Shown: positions 34,323 through 42,218 of the stretch, one piece after another
Layout: each line of letters starts with the position of its first letter
Position numbering within the stretch: the stretch's first letter is position 1
Assembly: GCF_003326795.1 (NCBI RefSeq)
Contig: NZ_JPWI01000013.1
Coordinates: 1-64,000, forward strand
Direction: 5' to 3'
Source of the DNA: Thalassospira profundimaris
GTDB taxonomy: Bacteria; Pseudomonadota; Alphaproteobacteria; Rhodospirillales; Thalassospiraceae
Length of the DNA stretch: 64,000 nt
Notes under the pieces: model-generated
Databases searched by the model: none
What the model saw: only the letters and a program-made list of their open reading frames with translations
Told to the model about the DNA's origin: nothing
Position numbers and translations under genes: made by a program

Positions 34323-35174
34323 TTATCCTTTGACCGCGCCAGCCGTCAGACCCTGCACCAGATAACGCTGGATCAGCAGGAAGAACAGGCAGGCGGGAAC
34401 AAGTGCCAGCACACCGGCAGCCATCATCTGACCGAAATCGACACTGAATTTTGAAACGAATGACAGAAGTCCGACCGGGAAGGTTGACGCCGACTCACTG
34501 CTGACCAGCATCAGGGCAAACAAAAGCTCGCTCCAGGCAGCGGTAAAGACAAAGCCAAGCGTTGCCGCAACACCCGGAAGGGTCAGGGGCAGGATGATCG
34601 CCCGGAAAGCCTCAAAGCGGGTATTGCCATCAATCATTGCAGCTTCTTCCAGATCCTTGGGGATCCCGTCGAAGAAGGACTGCATCAGGAAGGTGGCAAA
34701 CGGGACGTTGAAGGCCGTATAGACAATAATCAGTCCGGTCAGGCTGTCCGTCAGGCCAAGTGGCGCCAGAATTTTAAAGATCGGTGCGATCAGCATGACC
34801 AGCGGGAACATCTGCGTGATCAGCATCAGAGCGACGATGATCACCTTGCCGCGAAAGGCAAAACGCGAAAATGCATAACCGGTAAGGGCGGCAATCAGTG
34901 TTGTGACGAGGGCGGTTGTGCCCGATACGATCACGGAATTCAGGAAGTAATGCGGGAAGTTGCTTTGGGTCAGAACGAATGCATAGTTCTCCCACGAGGT
35001 GCGGGACGGCCACAAACGCACGCCTTCGGTATAAAGGATGTCGTTGGGCGTTACCGATACCTTGAGCAACCAGTAAAGCGGAAACAACGCAAAGATCACA
35101 AAGGCCGCAATCATCAAATAGTGACTGCCCCAGTAAAGCAGCTTGCGTGTGGAAGTTTGTCCGGTCAGGGTCAT
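34323..35174 (-). CDS. Sugar-type ABC transporter permease (MalG-like)
   Basis: This is a 283-residue inner-membrane protein with six predicted segments. The EAA loop is [25 protein letters not shown] at about residues 185-210, the ATPase contact site. The C-terminal KG end and the N-terminal single span followed by [12 protein letters not shown] are typical of MalG-like subunits. It is the partner of the MalF-like permease 11 bp upstream. The spacing and order argue for one transcript. Confidence 0.93.
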   Translation of the reverse strand: MTLTGQTSTRKLLYWGSHYLMIAAFVIFALFPLYWLLKVSVTPNDILYTEGVRLWPSRTSWENYAFVLTQSNFPHYFLNSVIVSGTTALVTTLIAALTGYAFSRFAFRGKVIIVALMLITQMFPLVMLIAPIFKILAPLGLTDSLTGLIIVYTAFNVPFATFLMQSFFDGIPKDLEEAAMIDGNTRFEAFRAIILPLTLPGVAATLGFVFTAAWSELLFALMLVSSESASTFPVGLLSFVSKFSVDFGQMMAAGVLALVPACLFFLLIQRYLVQGLTAGAVKG

Positions 35175-35184
35175 GGGGAATTCC

Positions 35185-36126
35185 CTAGCTATCTGTATGC
35201 GTCATGGCACGACGAAGCGCAATCACACTGAGCGCATAGGCCAGCAACAGAACAAGAAGGACTGCGGCAATCGCCGAGGCATAGCCGAAATCAAGTCGGC
35301 GGAAGGCCTGGGTAAAGATGTAGGAAGCAACAATCTGGGTGGAATCTGCCGGGCCGCCATTGGTCATGACAACGATCAGATCGGCGAAATTGGCAATCCA
35401 GATGGTGCGCAGCATCAGTGTGATGGCAATGGTTGGCGCAAGGAAGGGCAGCGTAATGCTGATAAATTGTTGGCGGGTCGTGGCACCGTCAATCGAGGCC
35501 GCTTCATACAATTCCTTGGGGATGGATTGCAGGGCCGCCAGCAGGGTGATGGCAAAAAACGGAATGCCAAACCAGATATTGGCGATGATCGGCCCCCACA
35601 TGGCAAGGTCGGGATCCGACAGGATATTGAACGGTTCGGCCATCAGTCCAAGCGATGTCATCCAGTGCGGCAGCGGACCGACAACCGGGTTAAACATCCA
35701 GGCCCAGTTCAGACCCGAGAGAAATGTCGGAACCGCCCAGGGCAGGAAAACCAGCGCCTGCACAAGTCTGCGTCCAAGGAATTGCCGATTGAGCAGAAGT
35801 GCCAGAACAAGCCCGAGGCCGAACTGAAACAGCAGCGACCCGAATGTCCACCATGCGGTATTGGCAAGGGCGTCCAGAAACGCCTGATCTGATATCAGGG
35901 CTTCGAAATGGGCCGTACCGACAAAGCCGCCACTGAACGGGTTAAGGATACGGATATCGCGAAAGGCATAACTCAGTCCAAGGATCAGCGGCATCAACAT
36001 CACCGCAATGATCAGGACAAGGGCCGGCGAGACATAAAGATAAGGTTCGATGATCCCGGAAAACTTCCTTGAGAAGCCTCCCCGTCTTTCGACGGGGAGT
36101 TTTCCGGTTTGGGTTCCAGTGTTCAC
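35185..36126 (-). CDS. Sugar-type ABC transporter permease (MalF-like)
   Basis: The protein has six predicted membrane segments beginning with PYLYVSPALVLIIAVMLMPLILGLSY, and the EAA loop (YEAASIDGATTRQQFISITLPFLAP) near residue 210. The reading frame stays open upstream to 36177, but the GTG at 36126 overlaps the upstream stop by 4 bp (GTGA), the expected coupled start; ATG at 36144 is an alternative. It forms a heterodimer with the MalG-like permease. Substrate choice cannot be read from the permeases. Confidence 0.9.
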   Translation of the reverse strand: MNTGTQTGKLPVERRGGFSRKFSGIIEPYLYVSPALVLIIAVMLMPLILGLSYAFRDIRILNPFSGGFVGTAHFEALISDQAFLDALANTAWWTFGSLLFQFGLGLVLALLLNRQFLGRRLVQALVFLPWAVPTFLSGLNWAWMFNPVVGPLPHWMTSLGLMAEPFNILSDPDLAMWGPIIANIWFGIPFFAITLLAALQSIPKELYEAASIDGATTRQQFISITLPFLAPTIAITLMLRTIWIANFADLIVVMTNGGPADSTQIVASYIFTQAFRRLDFGYASAIAAVLLVLLLAYALSVIALRRAMTHTDS

Positions 36127-37391
36127 TGATTTGCCTGCATCCATTTTTTCTGTGCGGGGGTCAGATAGTCTGCCCACTGATTGGCAAGCTCTTCCGGGCT
36201 GATCCGGCCAAGCATCGCTTCCTGACTGGTGCGGATGACCAGGCTGTCCTTGAAGAAGGCAAATTCTTCAAGGTGGGTCGGCATCACGGTCGGATGGACA
36301 TCCGGATCGGAAAGTTCGGCGAACCATCCGGCAAATTGCGGGCTGGCAAAGAACGGATCACTTTCGGCGCCATTATGGATTGGAAGGGCACCAATACGCT
36401 TGTTCCAGGTCAGGTTGCTTTCCTTGGATTCAAGATGGGCGATCAGTTTCCAGGCTTCGTCTTTATGTTCACTGTTCGAGAACATCGACCAACCGGCATA
36501 CCCGATGGTCGGGAATGCCTTTCCTGACGGACCTTTGGGCATGGTGGTCACGCCGAAATCTTCTTCCTTCATGCGGCTGGAAATCGCGATCAGTGCGTCG
36601 GGGTCCTGATCAAGCATCGCACAGGTCCCGGAATAGAACCCGGCGACAATTTCGTTAAAGCCCCAGTTCAGGCTGTCTTTCGGTGCCAGACCGTCTTTGT
36701 AAAGATTGATCAGATATTCCAGACCGTTTTCCCAGCCTTCGGAATTAAACGTGCTTTGACCGTCTTCGGTGAAGAATTTGTTCGAACCGGCTTCGGCGGC
36801 ACCAAACATCACCCAGCCGTTCAAACCACCCGGTCCGCCACGCATGCAATAGCCGTATTTGCCCGGAAGGGCCGAGACTTTTTCGGCAGCCGCCCGGAAA
36901 TCTTCAAGGGTTGCGGGGACTTCGGTGACACCGGCTTCTTCGAACAGTTTCTTGTTATAGAACATCGCACGAAGGTAAAAACCATAAGGCAGCATATAGG
37001 CGGTGTTGCCTGCCGAACGCGCAAATTCCAGTGCACGGTCATTCAGCGTCTTGGCACCATCCCATTTTGCCAGATACGGTTCCAGGCTTTCCAGGGCACC
37101 GTTATTGGCATAAAGCGTCAGCCAGGTGTCGGGCATCTCGACGACATCAGGCGTCTGGCCGGCTGAAACCATGGTTGCGAATTTCTCGAATGCCTGACCC
37201 CAGGGCAGGGAGGTGATTTCGACCGTTACACCGGGGTTCGCGGCTTCATACTCGGCGACCAGCCCTTTAAGGGTTTCGGTACGTTCCGGGCTGGAGATGA
37301 CTTCCACCAGTTTCAATGTTGTGTCGGCATAGGCCTGACTTGTGAGCGCAATAGACGTCACACCTGCCAGTAGCGTTGTTTTCCAGTTCAT
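36123..37391 (-). CDS. Sugar-type ABC transporter solute-binding protein
   Basis: This is a 422-residue family 1 binding protein with a signal peptide (TTLLAGVTSIALTSQAYA). The mature part shows the SBP_bac_1 pattern (YEAANPGVTVEITSLPWGQAFEKFATMVSAGQTPDVVEMPDTWLTLYANNGAL...). Trp-rich segments (WGQAF, WENGLEYL, WGFNEIV, YAGWSMF) would line a sugar-type pocket. It precedes both permeases and follows a PLP lyase gene 33 bp upstream. The unusual coupling to an amino-acid lyase suggests the ligand may not be a plain sugar. Confidence 0.92.
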   Translation of the reverse strand: MNWKTTLLAGVTSIALTSQAYADTTLKLVEVISSPERTETLKGLVAEYEAANPGVTVEITSLPWGQAFEKFATMVSAGQTPDVVEMPDTWLTLYANNGALESLEPYLAKWDGAKTLNDRALEFARSAGNTAYMLPYGFYLRAMFYNKKLFEEAGVTEVPATLEDFRAAAEKVSALPGKYGYCMRGGPGGLNGWVMFGAAEAGSNKFFTEDGQSTFNSEGWENGLEYLINLYKDGLAPKDSLNWGFNEIVAGFYSGTCAMLDQDPDALIAISSRMKEEDFGVTTMPKGPSGKAFPTIGYAGWSMFSNSEHKDEAWKLIAHLESKESNLTWNKRIGALPIHNGAESDPFFASPQFAGWFAELSDPDVHPTVMPTHLEEFAFFKDSLVIRTSQEAMLGRISPEELANQWADYLTPAQKKWMQANQ

Positions 37392-37423
37392 TGTGAAGTT
37401 CCCTGTTTTTAACGATAGTTTTC

Positions 37424-38611
37424 TTACTTCAGGCTTGCCTCGATTGCGGTCGCCAGGTCAGACCAGAGGTCTTCGGCGCTTTCGAGGCCGATATGCAGGC
37501 GGACCAGATTTTCGGGCACGCCAAAGCGTATCGCCGAATTGGGTCCACCCACTTGCGCCCGCGTAACCAGTGCGGGGACAATCAGGCTTTCATGCCCGCC
37601 CCACGACACGCCGATCTTGAAAAAGCGCAGCGCATCAACAAAGGTCGGAATGTCGACCTCGGGGGCGAACTCGAATGAGAAAAGTCCGGAAGAACCGCTT
37701 AGTCCCGGTGCAGCCGGTTCCATCAATCCGGGATAATGCACAGCGGTTACTTTGGGATGATTGGCGAGATTGCGGGCAATGATCGTCGCAGAACGTTGAT
37801 GTTCGCGCATACGTGCGGGCAATGTGCGCAAGCCGCGCAGCAATAACCAGCCATCGAAGGCCGACAGTTTCGCACCAAGATACGGCAGGATATGAGAGCG
37901 CACGCGGCCGATAAATTCATTGCTTCCGGCGATCACGCCAGCGACCACATCACTATGCCCGCCGATATATTTCGATGCAGAATGGATAACGACATCACAG
38001 CCAAGAGTGGCGGGCTGACAGAAAACCGGCGAAGCCCAGCTGTTATCAATCATCGAAACCGCACCATGATCTCGGGCGATCTGGCAAAGGGCGGCGATGT
38101 CGTGCGTGTGGAAGGTCCAGCTGGTCGGGCTTTCAAGATAGAGAACCTTGGCACCGGGCATGATCTTTCGCACAGCATCAAGGTCGCGACCATCGACATA
38201 ATCAACACGGACATTCATGTCGCGCAGGAACATCTCGAAAAAGCGGAAGGCATCGGGATAGCAATGTTCGACCGACACGATCCGGTCCCCCGGTTTGACA
38301 ACAGACAGAACCGCCGACGAAATGGCAGCCATGCCGCTTGCCAGACCAAGGGCGTCTTCGGTTCTTTCAAGCTGCGCGATCTTTTCTTCAAAGGCGCGTG
38401 TGGTGGGGTTCAGGCCACGGGAATAGACCGGGCGGGTCTTGCGCCCGGCATAGGTTTCGACCATTTCGTCGAAATTCTCGAAGGTGAACAGAGAATTCTG
38501 AAAGATCGGTGGAACGACGGCATTTGCAAAATGCTCGGCGTCATAGGCGACCACACTTTCGGGGGCGCGTGGCAACTGATCAGGATCGGCAGGATTATTG
38601 TTGTTCTTCAT
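37424..38611 (-). CDS. Cys/Met-metabolism PLP enzyme (cystathionine lyase-like)
   Basis: This is a 395-residue fold-type I PLP enzyme of the Cys/Met group. Motifs seen are YSRGLNPTTRAFEEKIAQLE (phosphate-binding Tyr-Ser-Arg), GMAAISSAVLSVVKPGDRI, MIDNSWASPVFCQPATLGCDVVIHSASKYIGGHSDVVAG with the PLP lysine in SASKY, and VSWGGHESLI near the end. The group includes cystathionine gamma-synthase, beta-lyase and gamma-lyase; the SWGGHESL segment fits beta-lyase-like members. Its place in a regulated uptake operon argues for catabolism of an imported thioether or related amino compound rather than methionine synthesis. The upstream regulator gene overlaps by 17 bp. Confidence 0.88.
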   Translation of the reverse strand: MKNNNNPADPDQLPRAPESVVAYDAEHFANAVVPPIFQNSLFTFENFDEMVETYAGRKTRPVYSRGLNPTTRAFEEKIAQLERTEDALGLASGMAAISSAVLSVVKPGDRIVSVEHCYPDAFRFFEMFLRDMNVRVDYVDGRDLDAVRKIMPGAKVLYLESPTSWTFHTHDIAALCQIARDHGAVSMIDNSWASPVFCQPATLGCDVVIHSASKYIGGHSDVVAGVIAGSNEFIGRVRSHILPYLGAKLSAFDGWLLLRGLRTLPARMREHQRSATIIARNLANHPKVTAVHYPGLMEPAAPGLSGSSGLFSFEFAPEVDIPTFVDALRFFKIGVSWGGHESLIVPALVTRAQVGGPNSAIRFGVPENLVRLHIGLESAEDLWSDLATAIEASLK

Positions 38612-39317
38612 CAGACATTCTCACGATGTCGTTCTCGACGACTTCAAGGATGGCAAGGGTGTGTTTGCGTGCGAGTTCGGCATCACCGGCAACGATGGCG
38701 TCAAACAACATGCGGTGAAATTCAAAGGATGAACTGGCGAAATCCGGCCGGTTGAACGGTTGGGCAAAGAAGCTTTCAAAGGCTTCACGCATCTGCCCCA
38801 GAAGCTGTTCAAATAGCGGATTGCCCGATGCCTTGTAGATCGAGAGGTGAAATACAAGGTCGGCCTCGCCGGCGGTTCCAAACTCAAGATGCTCTGCCTC
38901 CATTGCATCAAGGGCAGTCCGCATTTCATCAATGTCCTCGGGCGTGGCGCGCCTGGCAGCCAGCATACTTGCTTCGACTTCAAGTCCACGGCGGACTTCA
39001 AGGGTTTGCAGCAACCCGTCACGCTGGGTGGCAATCGAGAGCGGCATGAAAAGCGTCTTTTCGCTGACCGGTCGTTTCAGATAGGTGCCCGATCCGCGAC
39101 GAATTTCCACAATACCAAGTGCCTGCATGTGGCCGATGGCCTCGCGGATGCTGGAGCGGCCGACTTTCAAGCCCGCCATCAATTCGCGTTCCGGCGGCAA
39201 ACGGTCGCCCGGAGTCAGTTCCGAGCTGACAATGAAGTCGGTCAGCGCTTCAAGGATCGCATCACGGCGTCCCGATGTTTCAATGGGTCGAATGGTCGTT
39301 CCGTCCGCTTGCGGCAC
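38595..39317 (-). CDS. GntR/FadR-type regulator (FCD domain)
   Basis: The 240-residue regulator has a GntR winged HTH (ALTDFIVSSELTPGDRLPPERELMAGLKVGRSSIREAIGHMQALGIVEIRRGSGTYL) and an all-helical FCD ligand domain (EVRRGLEVEASMLAARRATPEDIDEM, with EHLEF, DLVFHLSIYKASGN and EFHRMLFDAI giving the metal-type His/Asp set). The start is a GTG with GAAGGTG upstream. It heads the operon and overlaps the lyase gene, so it probably controls the whole lyase-ABC unit in response to its substrate. Confidence 0.92.
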   Translation of the reverse strand: MPQADGTTIRPIETSGRRDAILEALTDFIVSSELTPGDRLPPERELMAGLKVGRSSIREAIGHMQALGIVEIRRGSGTYLKRPVSEKTLFMPLSIATQRDGLLQTLEVRRGLEVEASMLAARRATPEDIDEMRTALDAMEAEHLEFGTAGEADLVFHLSIYKASGNPLFEQLLGQMREAFESFFAQPFNRPDFASSSFEFHRMLFDAIVAGDAELARKHTLAILEVVENDIVRMSDEEQQ

Positions 39318-39376
39318 ATCGCACCTTCATGCTTGTCATCACTGTGTCCGATCTGGCCCGACTTGCAAAAGTCAGT

Positions 39377-39425
39377 TTGGTCAGTCATCAGACGTCAGAC
39401 CAATTTTTAGATTGAATCGGTTCAA
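39377..39425. promoter_or_regulatory. Candidate GntR operators in the 39318-39639 intergenic region
   Basis: TTGGTC...GACCAA (39377-39403, 15-bp gap) and the perfect short palindrome TTGAA-TCGG-TTCAA (39412-39425) lie 60-110 bp upstream of the GntR gene; a related GGATTCAACCGAAT follows at 39435. The rest of this 320-bp gap shows no gene. Confidence 0.45.
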
Positions 39426-39639
39426 GTCAAGTCTGGATTCAACCGAATGGCGATTTTGGCATGTGCGAAATACAGCCAAATAGCGGTTTTAGCAGCATTT
39501 TCGACCGTATGAAGACGTGCAAATTCGCAGTGCACGCATGGCGACAGGTGCTGATCTGTTAAACCGGCAAGCCGGAAACCGGCTGTGAATCGGCGGGGAC
39601 CTGATGACGGATTTACACGATGGGGAAAACGATGGGGGT

Positions 39640-40023
39640 TTATTTGCTCTTGGCTTCGGCTTCCCGGGTCAGGCTTTCCATATAGGTCAGAAGATCGGCG
39701 ATGCTTTCCGGGGTAAAGGAAAATTCCGGCATCGTCATATTGTCATGGGATACCGTGATGCCCTCGGCCAGTGCTTCTTCAAGATTTTCAAGCGGCCAGC
39801 GTTGCCCGAAACTGGCCAGTGCCGGTGCGTCGGTGATTGACGGATCGGGCAGGGGATCACCATCAAATTTCGCGTGGCAGCGCAGGCAGGTTTGTTCGGC
39901 AATCGATTGACCGCGTGTCACATCGCCGTGCTCTTCGCCCTTGCGCGACAGATAATCGCTGATCCCCCACATGCCTGCGGCAACGACACCGGTCACAAGA
40001 ATGACAAGGCTTATTTTCTGCAA
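39640..40023 (-). CDS. Membrane-anchored c-type cytochrome
   Basis: This protein has one N-terminal membrane anchor (ISLVILVTGVVAAGMWGISDYL), a single CxxCH heme site (CLRCH) and a downstream axial Met candidate in NMTMPEF, with the order of a small monoheme cytochrome c. It likely shuttles electrons on the periplasmic face. The best start is a TTG at 40023 preceded by GGGGAGA; longer frames upstream have no ribosome binding site. The fold is clear; the redox partner is unknown. Single gene facing the iron-uptake module. Confidence 0.82.
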   Translation of the reverse strand: MQKISLVILVTGVVAAGMWGISDYLSRKGEEHGDVTRGQSIAEQTCLRCHAKFDGDPLPDPSITDAPALASFGQRWPLENLEEALAEGITVSHDNMTMPEFSFTPESIADLLTYMESLTREAEAKSK

Positions 40024-40155
40024 GGTGATCTCCCCGGAACTGCGTGTTTCTTGTTGATATCGCAAGACCCTAACAGGGTTTGGTAACGAATTTCCTAAGC
40101 TGTGTATGGGGTGGGGTGGACCGGATTTTGCGCGGATGATCGTCAATTCGAAAGT

Positions 40156-40170
40156 TATTGATAATCAATA
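40156..40170 (+). promoter_or_regulatory. Fur-like box upstream of the ECF sigma gene
   Basis: TATTGAT-A-ATCAATA is a perfect 7-1-7 palindrome, the symmetry of Fur sites, 67 bp upstream of the sigma factor start. It implies iron repression of the module. Confidence 0.7.
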
Positions 40171-40236
40171 TCACCTACGTTAAGGATCAGCATCATCGAA
40201 AGCCCTGATGAAAGCTGTGCTTGAAGGAAGTCCTGT

Positions 40237-40752
40237 TTGCCCGGTAATTCGACATCATTGATCCTGTTCATGGCGCAGCGTTCGGCGCTGGTGAATTATG
40301 CCAGCTCGATCATCGGCAACCGGGTTCAGGCCGAAGATCTGGTACAGGAAGCATGGCTGCGCTTTGACGAGGCATCAAAAGGCCGTTTTCTGGAAGACGC
40401 GACCGGTTATCTGTACCGGATCGTGCGCAATCTTGCTCTTGATAGCAAACGACGCGATGCACAGGAAAGCCGTGTGACCCGTGCGGCGGATTATGATGTC
40501 ATTGCCAATATCTCGGCTGATGAGGCACCGGATCCGGAAACGGTCGCGCTTTATAAGGACGACTATGCCCGGCTGATGCAGGCGCTGGGCGAGCTTCCCG
40601 AACGCACGCGCATTGCCTGTGAAATGCATCGTTTCGGCGGGGCCAAGCTGCGCGAAATTGCCGAATATCTCGATATTTCCGTGCCGCTTGCCCATAAACT
40701 GGTGGCAGACGGGATCGATCATTGCCGTGAACGGCTGGGCGGATGGCCATGA
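40237..40752 (+). CDS. ECF sigma factor (FecI-like)
   Basis: The 171-residue sigma factor has region 2 (LVNYASSIIGNRVQAEDLVQEAWLRF, then GYLYRIVRNLALDSKRR) and region 4 (ALGELPERTRIACEMHRFGGAKLREIAEYLDISVPLAHKLVADG). This is the FecI-type group that drives a single TonB receptor promoter. The start is a TTG at 40237 with GAAGGAAG at good distance; no ATG fits. A FecR gene and a TonB receptor with STN domain follow, so the trio forms a cell-surface signalling circuit for an iron-siderophore complex. Confidence 0.9.
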   Translation: MPGNSTSLILFMAQRSALVNYASSIIGNRVQAEDLVQEAWLRFDEASKGRFLEDATGYLYRIVRNLALDSKRRDAQESRVTRAADYDVIANISADEAPDPETVALYKDDYARLMQALGELPERTRIACEMHRFGGAKLREIAEYLDISVPLAHKLVADGIDHCRERLGGWP

Positions 40753-40900
40753 AGGTAATGCATGACCTTACTGGTTTTTTCAGTGTAGAAGGTCGGAACG
40801 CCGATCAGCCCTTTGGCCTTGATCGGAAAAGGTTTTCAAACGAATTGTTCCGGGCCGCAGCCCCGCATCGCACGAACAGCAAAGCAGCGTGAAGACAGGC

Positions 40901-42016
40901 ATGACAAATTCGGCCCAAGCCAAAGCCGCCAAGGCCGCCAAAGAGGCAACCGACTGGTTCATCCTGTTGCAGGAAGCCCCCGATGACCGCGACCTGATCG
41001 CGCGGTTTGAGGACTGGTGCGCGCAAAGTCCCCTTCATGCTGATGCCTGGCATGCAACGGTTCGTACTGCGGATCTGATGGCGGGTATTGCGCCCGTAAT
41101 GTCCAATGGCGACAAAGCGGGCCCCAACGACAAAACCGACTGGCAGCGTTTCCTTGAAGAACGTCGTGCGTCGGACACCGATTTGCTGCGCGTTCGCACG
41201 GCTGCTGGCGAAGATGCGATCGCCGCCCAGGCCGAAGAAACCGCAAAGGTGATCTCGGCACAAAGCCGGTTTAAAAAGCGCGGCAATACGTCGTGGGGCG
41301 GGATTGGTCTGGGTGGTGTTGCCGTGGCGGCATCCCTTGTTGCCGCCGTGTTTGGCCCGCGTATTGCGACCGAAATGCAGGCCGATCATTTCACCAGGAC
41401 AGCAGAAATCAGCACCATCACCCTTGCCGATAACAGCACGGTGACGCTGGCCCCCGAAAGCGCGATCAAGGTGCATTATGACGGGGCAACGCGCCTTGTC
41501 GAACTGCTTGGCGGTGAGGCGTTCTTTGAGGTTGCCCCAAATCCCGATCAACCGTTCAGGGTCGGTGCGGACAATGTTACCGTGACGGTTCTGGGCACGG
41601 GGTTTGATGTGTCCGAAGGGACCGGTCAGTCAAGCGTTGCTGTCGAACATGGTCTGGTGCGGGTTGAAAATGCCGCCAATGTCCCGGATGTTTCGGAAAT
41701 TCTCGAACCCGGTCAGCAGGCGCGCGTCACCCGCGATGGCAAAGTCATCCGGTCGACCACGCCGGTCGATCAGATCGCGCCATGGCGCAACAACCAGCTG
41801 ATCGCACAGGATCAGCCATTGGGCGAGATCGTTGATCGCCTGCGCCGCTATTATGATGGCACCATCCTGATCACCGATGGAACTTTATCCCGGCAAACCG
41901 TGACCGGGGTCTATCGGCTGGATGATCCGGTATCGGCATTGCGGGGTATCGCGCGCGCGCACAAGGCCAATGTACGCGAAGTGACCCCCTGGATTCTGAT
42001 CGTTTCCCCGTCCTGA
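40901..42016 (+). CDS. FecR-type anti-sigma/sigma regulator
   Basis: The 371-residue protein has an N-terminal DUF4880-like segment (EATDWFILLQEAPDDRDLIARFEDWCAQSPLHADAW), one membrane span (GIGLGGVAVAASLVAAVFG), and a periplasmic FecR domain (ISTITLADNSTVTLAPESAIKVHY, GEAFFEVAPNPDQPFRV, VTVLGTGFDVS). The C-terminal part resembles a secretin/STN-like module (LGEIVDRLRRYYDGTILITD). FecR holds the sigma factor and relays the receptor signal. A GTG at 40889 is an alternative start. Confidence 0.9.
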   Translation: MTNSAQAKAAKAAKEATDWFILLQEAPDDRDLIARFEDWCAQSPLHADAWHATVRTADLMAGIAPVMSNGDKAGPNDKTDWQRFLEERRASDTDLLRVRTAAGEDAIAAQAEETAKVISAQSRFKKRGNTSWGGIGLGGVAVAASLVAAVFGPRIATEMQADHFTRTAEISTITLADNSTVTLAPESAIKVHYDGATRLVELLGGEAFFEVAPNPDQPFRVGADNVTVTVLGTGFDVSEGTGQSSVAVEHGLVRVENAANVPDVSEILEPGQQARVTRDGKVIRSTTPVDQIAPWRNNQLIAQDQPLGEIVDRLRRYYDGTILITDGTLSRQTVTGVYRLDDPVSALRGIARAHKANVREVTPWILIVSPS

Positions 42017-42154
42017 TCCGTTCTGGTCTGTCCATGATCCCGCAAATGCGGATTATCTGAAACCCGCAGAAAATCGCCAATTTCAAAAAAGTTCTGATTT
42101 TTCGAAAGTTTTTTTGAAAAAGCTGCATCCCCGTCCGTTTTGTCTTTATGCGCC

Positions 42155-42179
42155 ATTGAGAAGCATTTGCATTCTCAAT
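42155..42179 (+). promoter_or_regulatory. Palindrome upstream of the TonB receptor gene
   Basis: ATTGAGAA and TTCTCAAT flank a 9-bp centre (GCATTTGCA). It resembles a Fur/Irr-type site and lies 40 bp before the receptor start, where the FecI-dependent promoter is expected. Confidence 0.55.
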
Positions 42180-42218
42180 CTGGTTGAGGCATATGACCTG
42201 AAACGGAGATCAAGACGA

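Noticed and set aside
37424..38611. Naming the PLP lyase metC
   Set aside because: Cystathionine gamma-synthase, beta-lyase and gamma-lyase cannot be told apart safely from these motifs, and the operon context argues against a plain methionine-synthesis role.
42114..42218. N-terminal extension of the TonB receptor
   Set aside because: The extra 35 residues precede the signal peptide, and the palindrome at 42155-42179 lies in that stretch; the ATG at 42219 is a better start.
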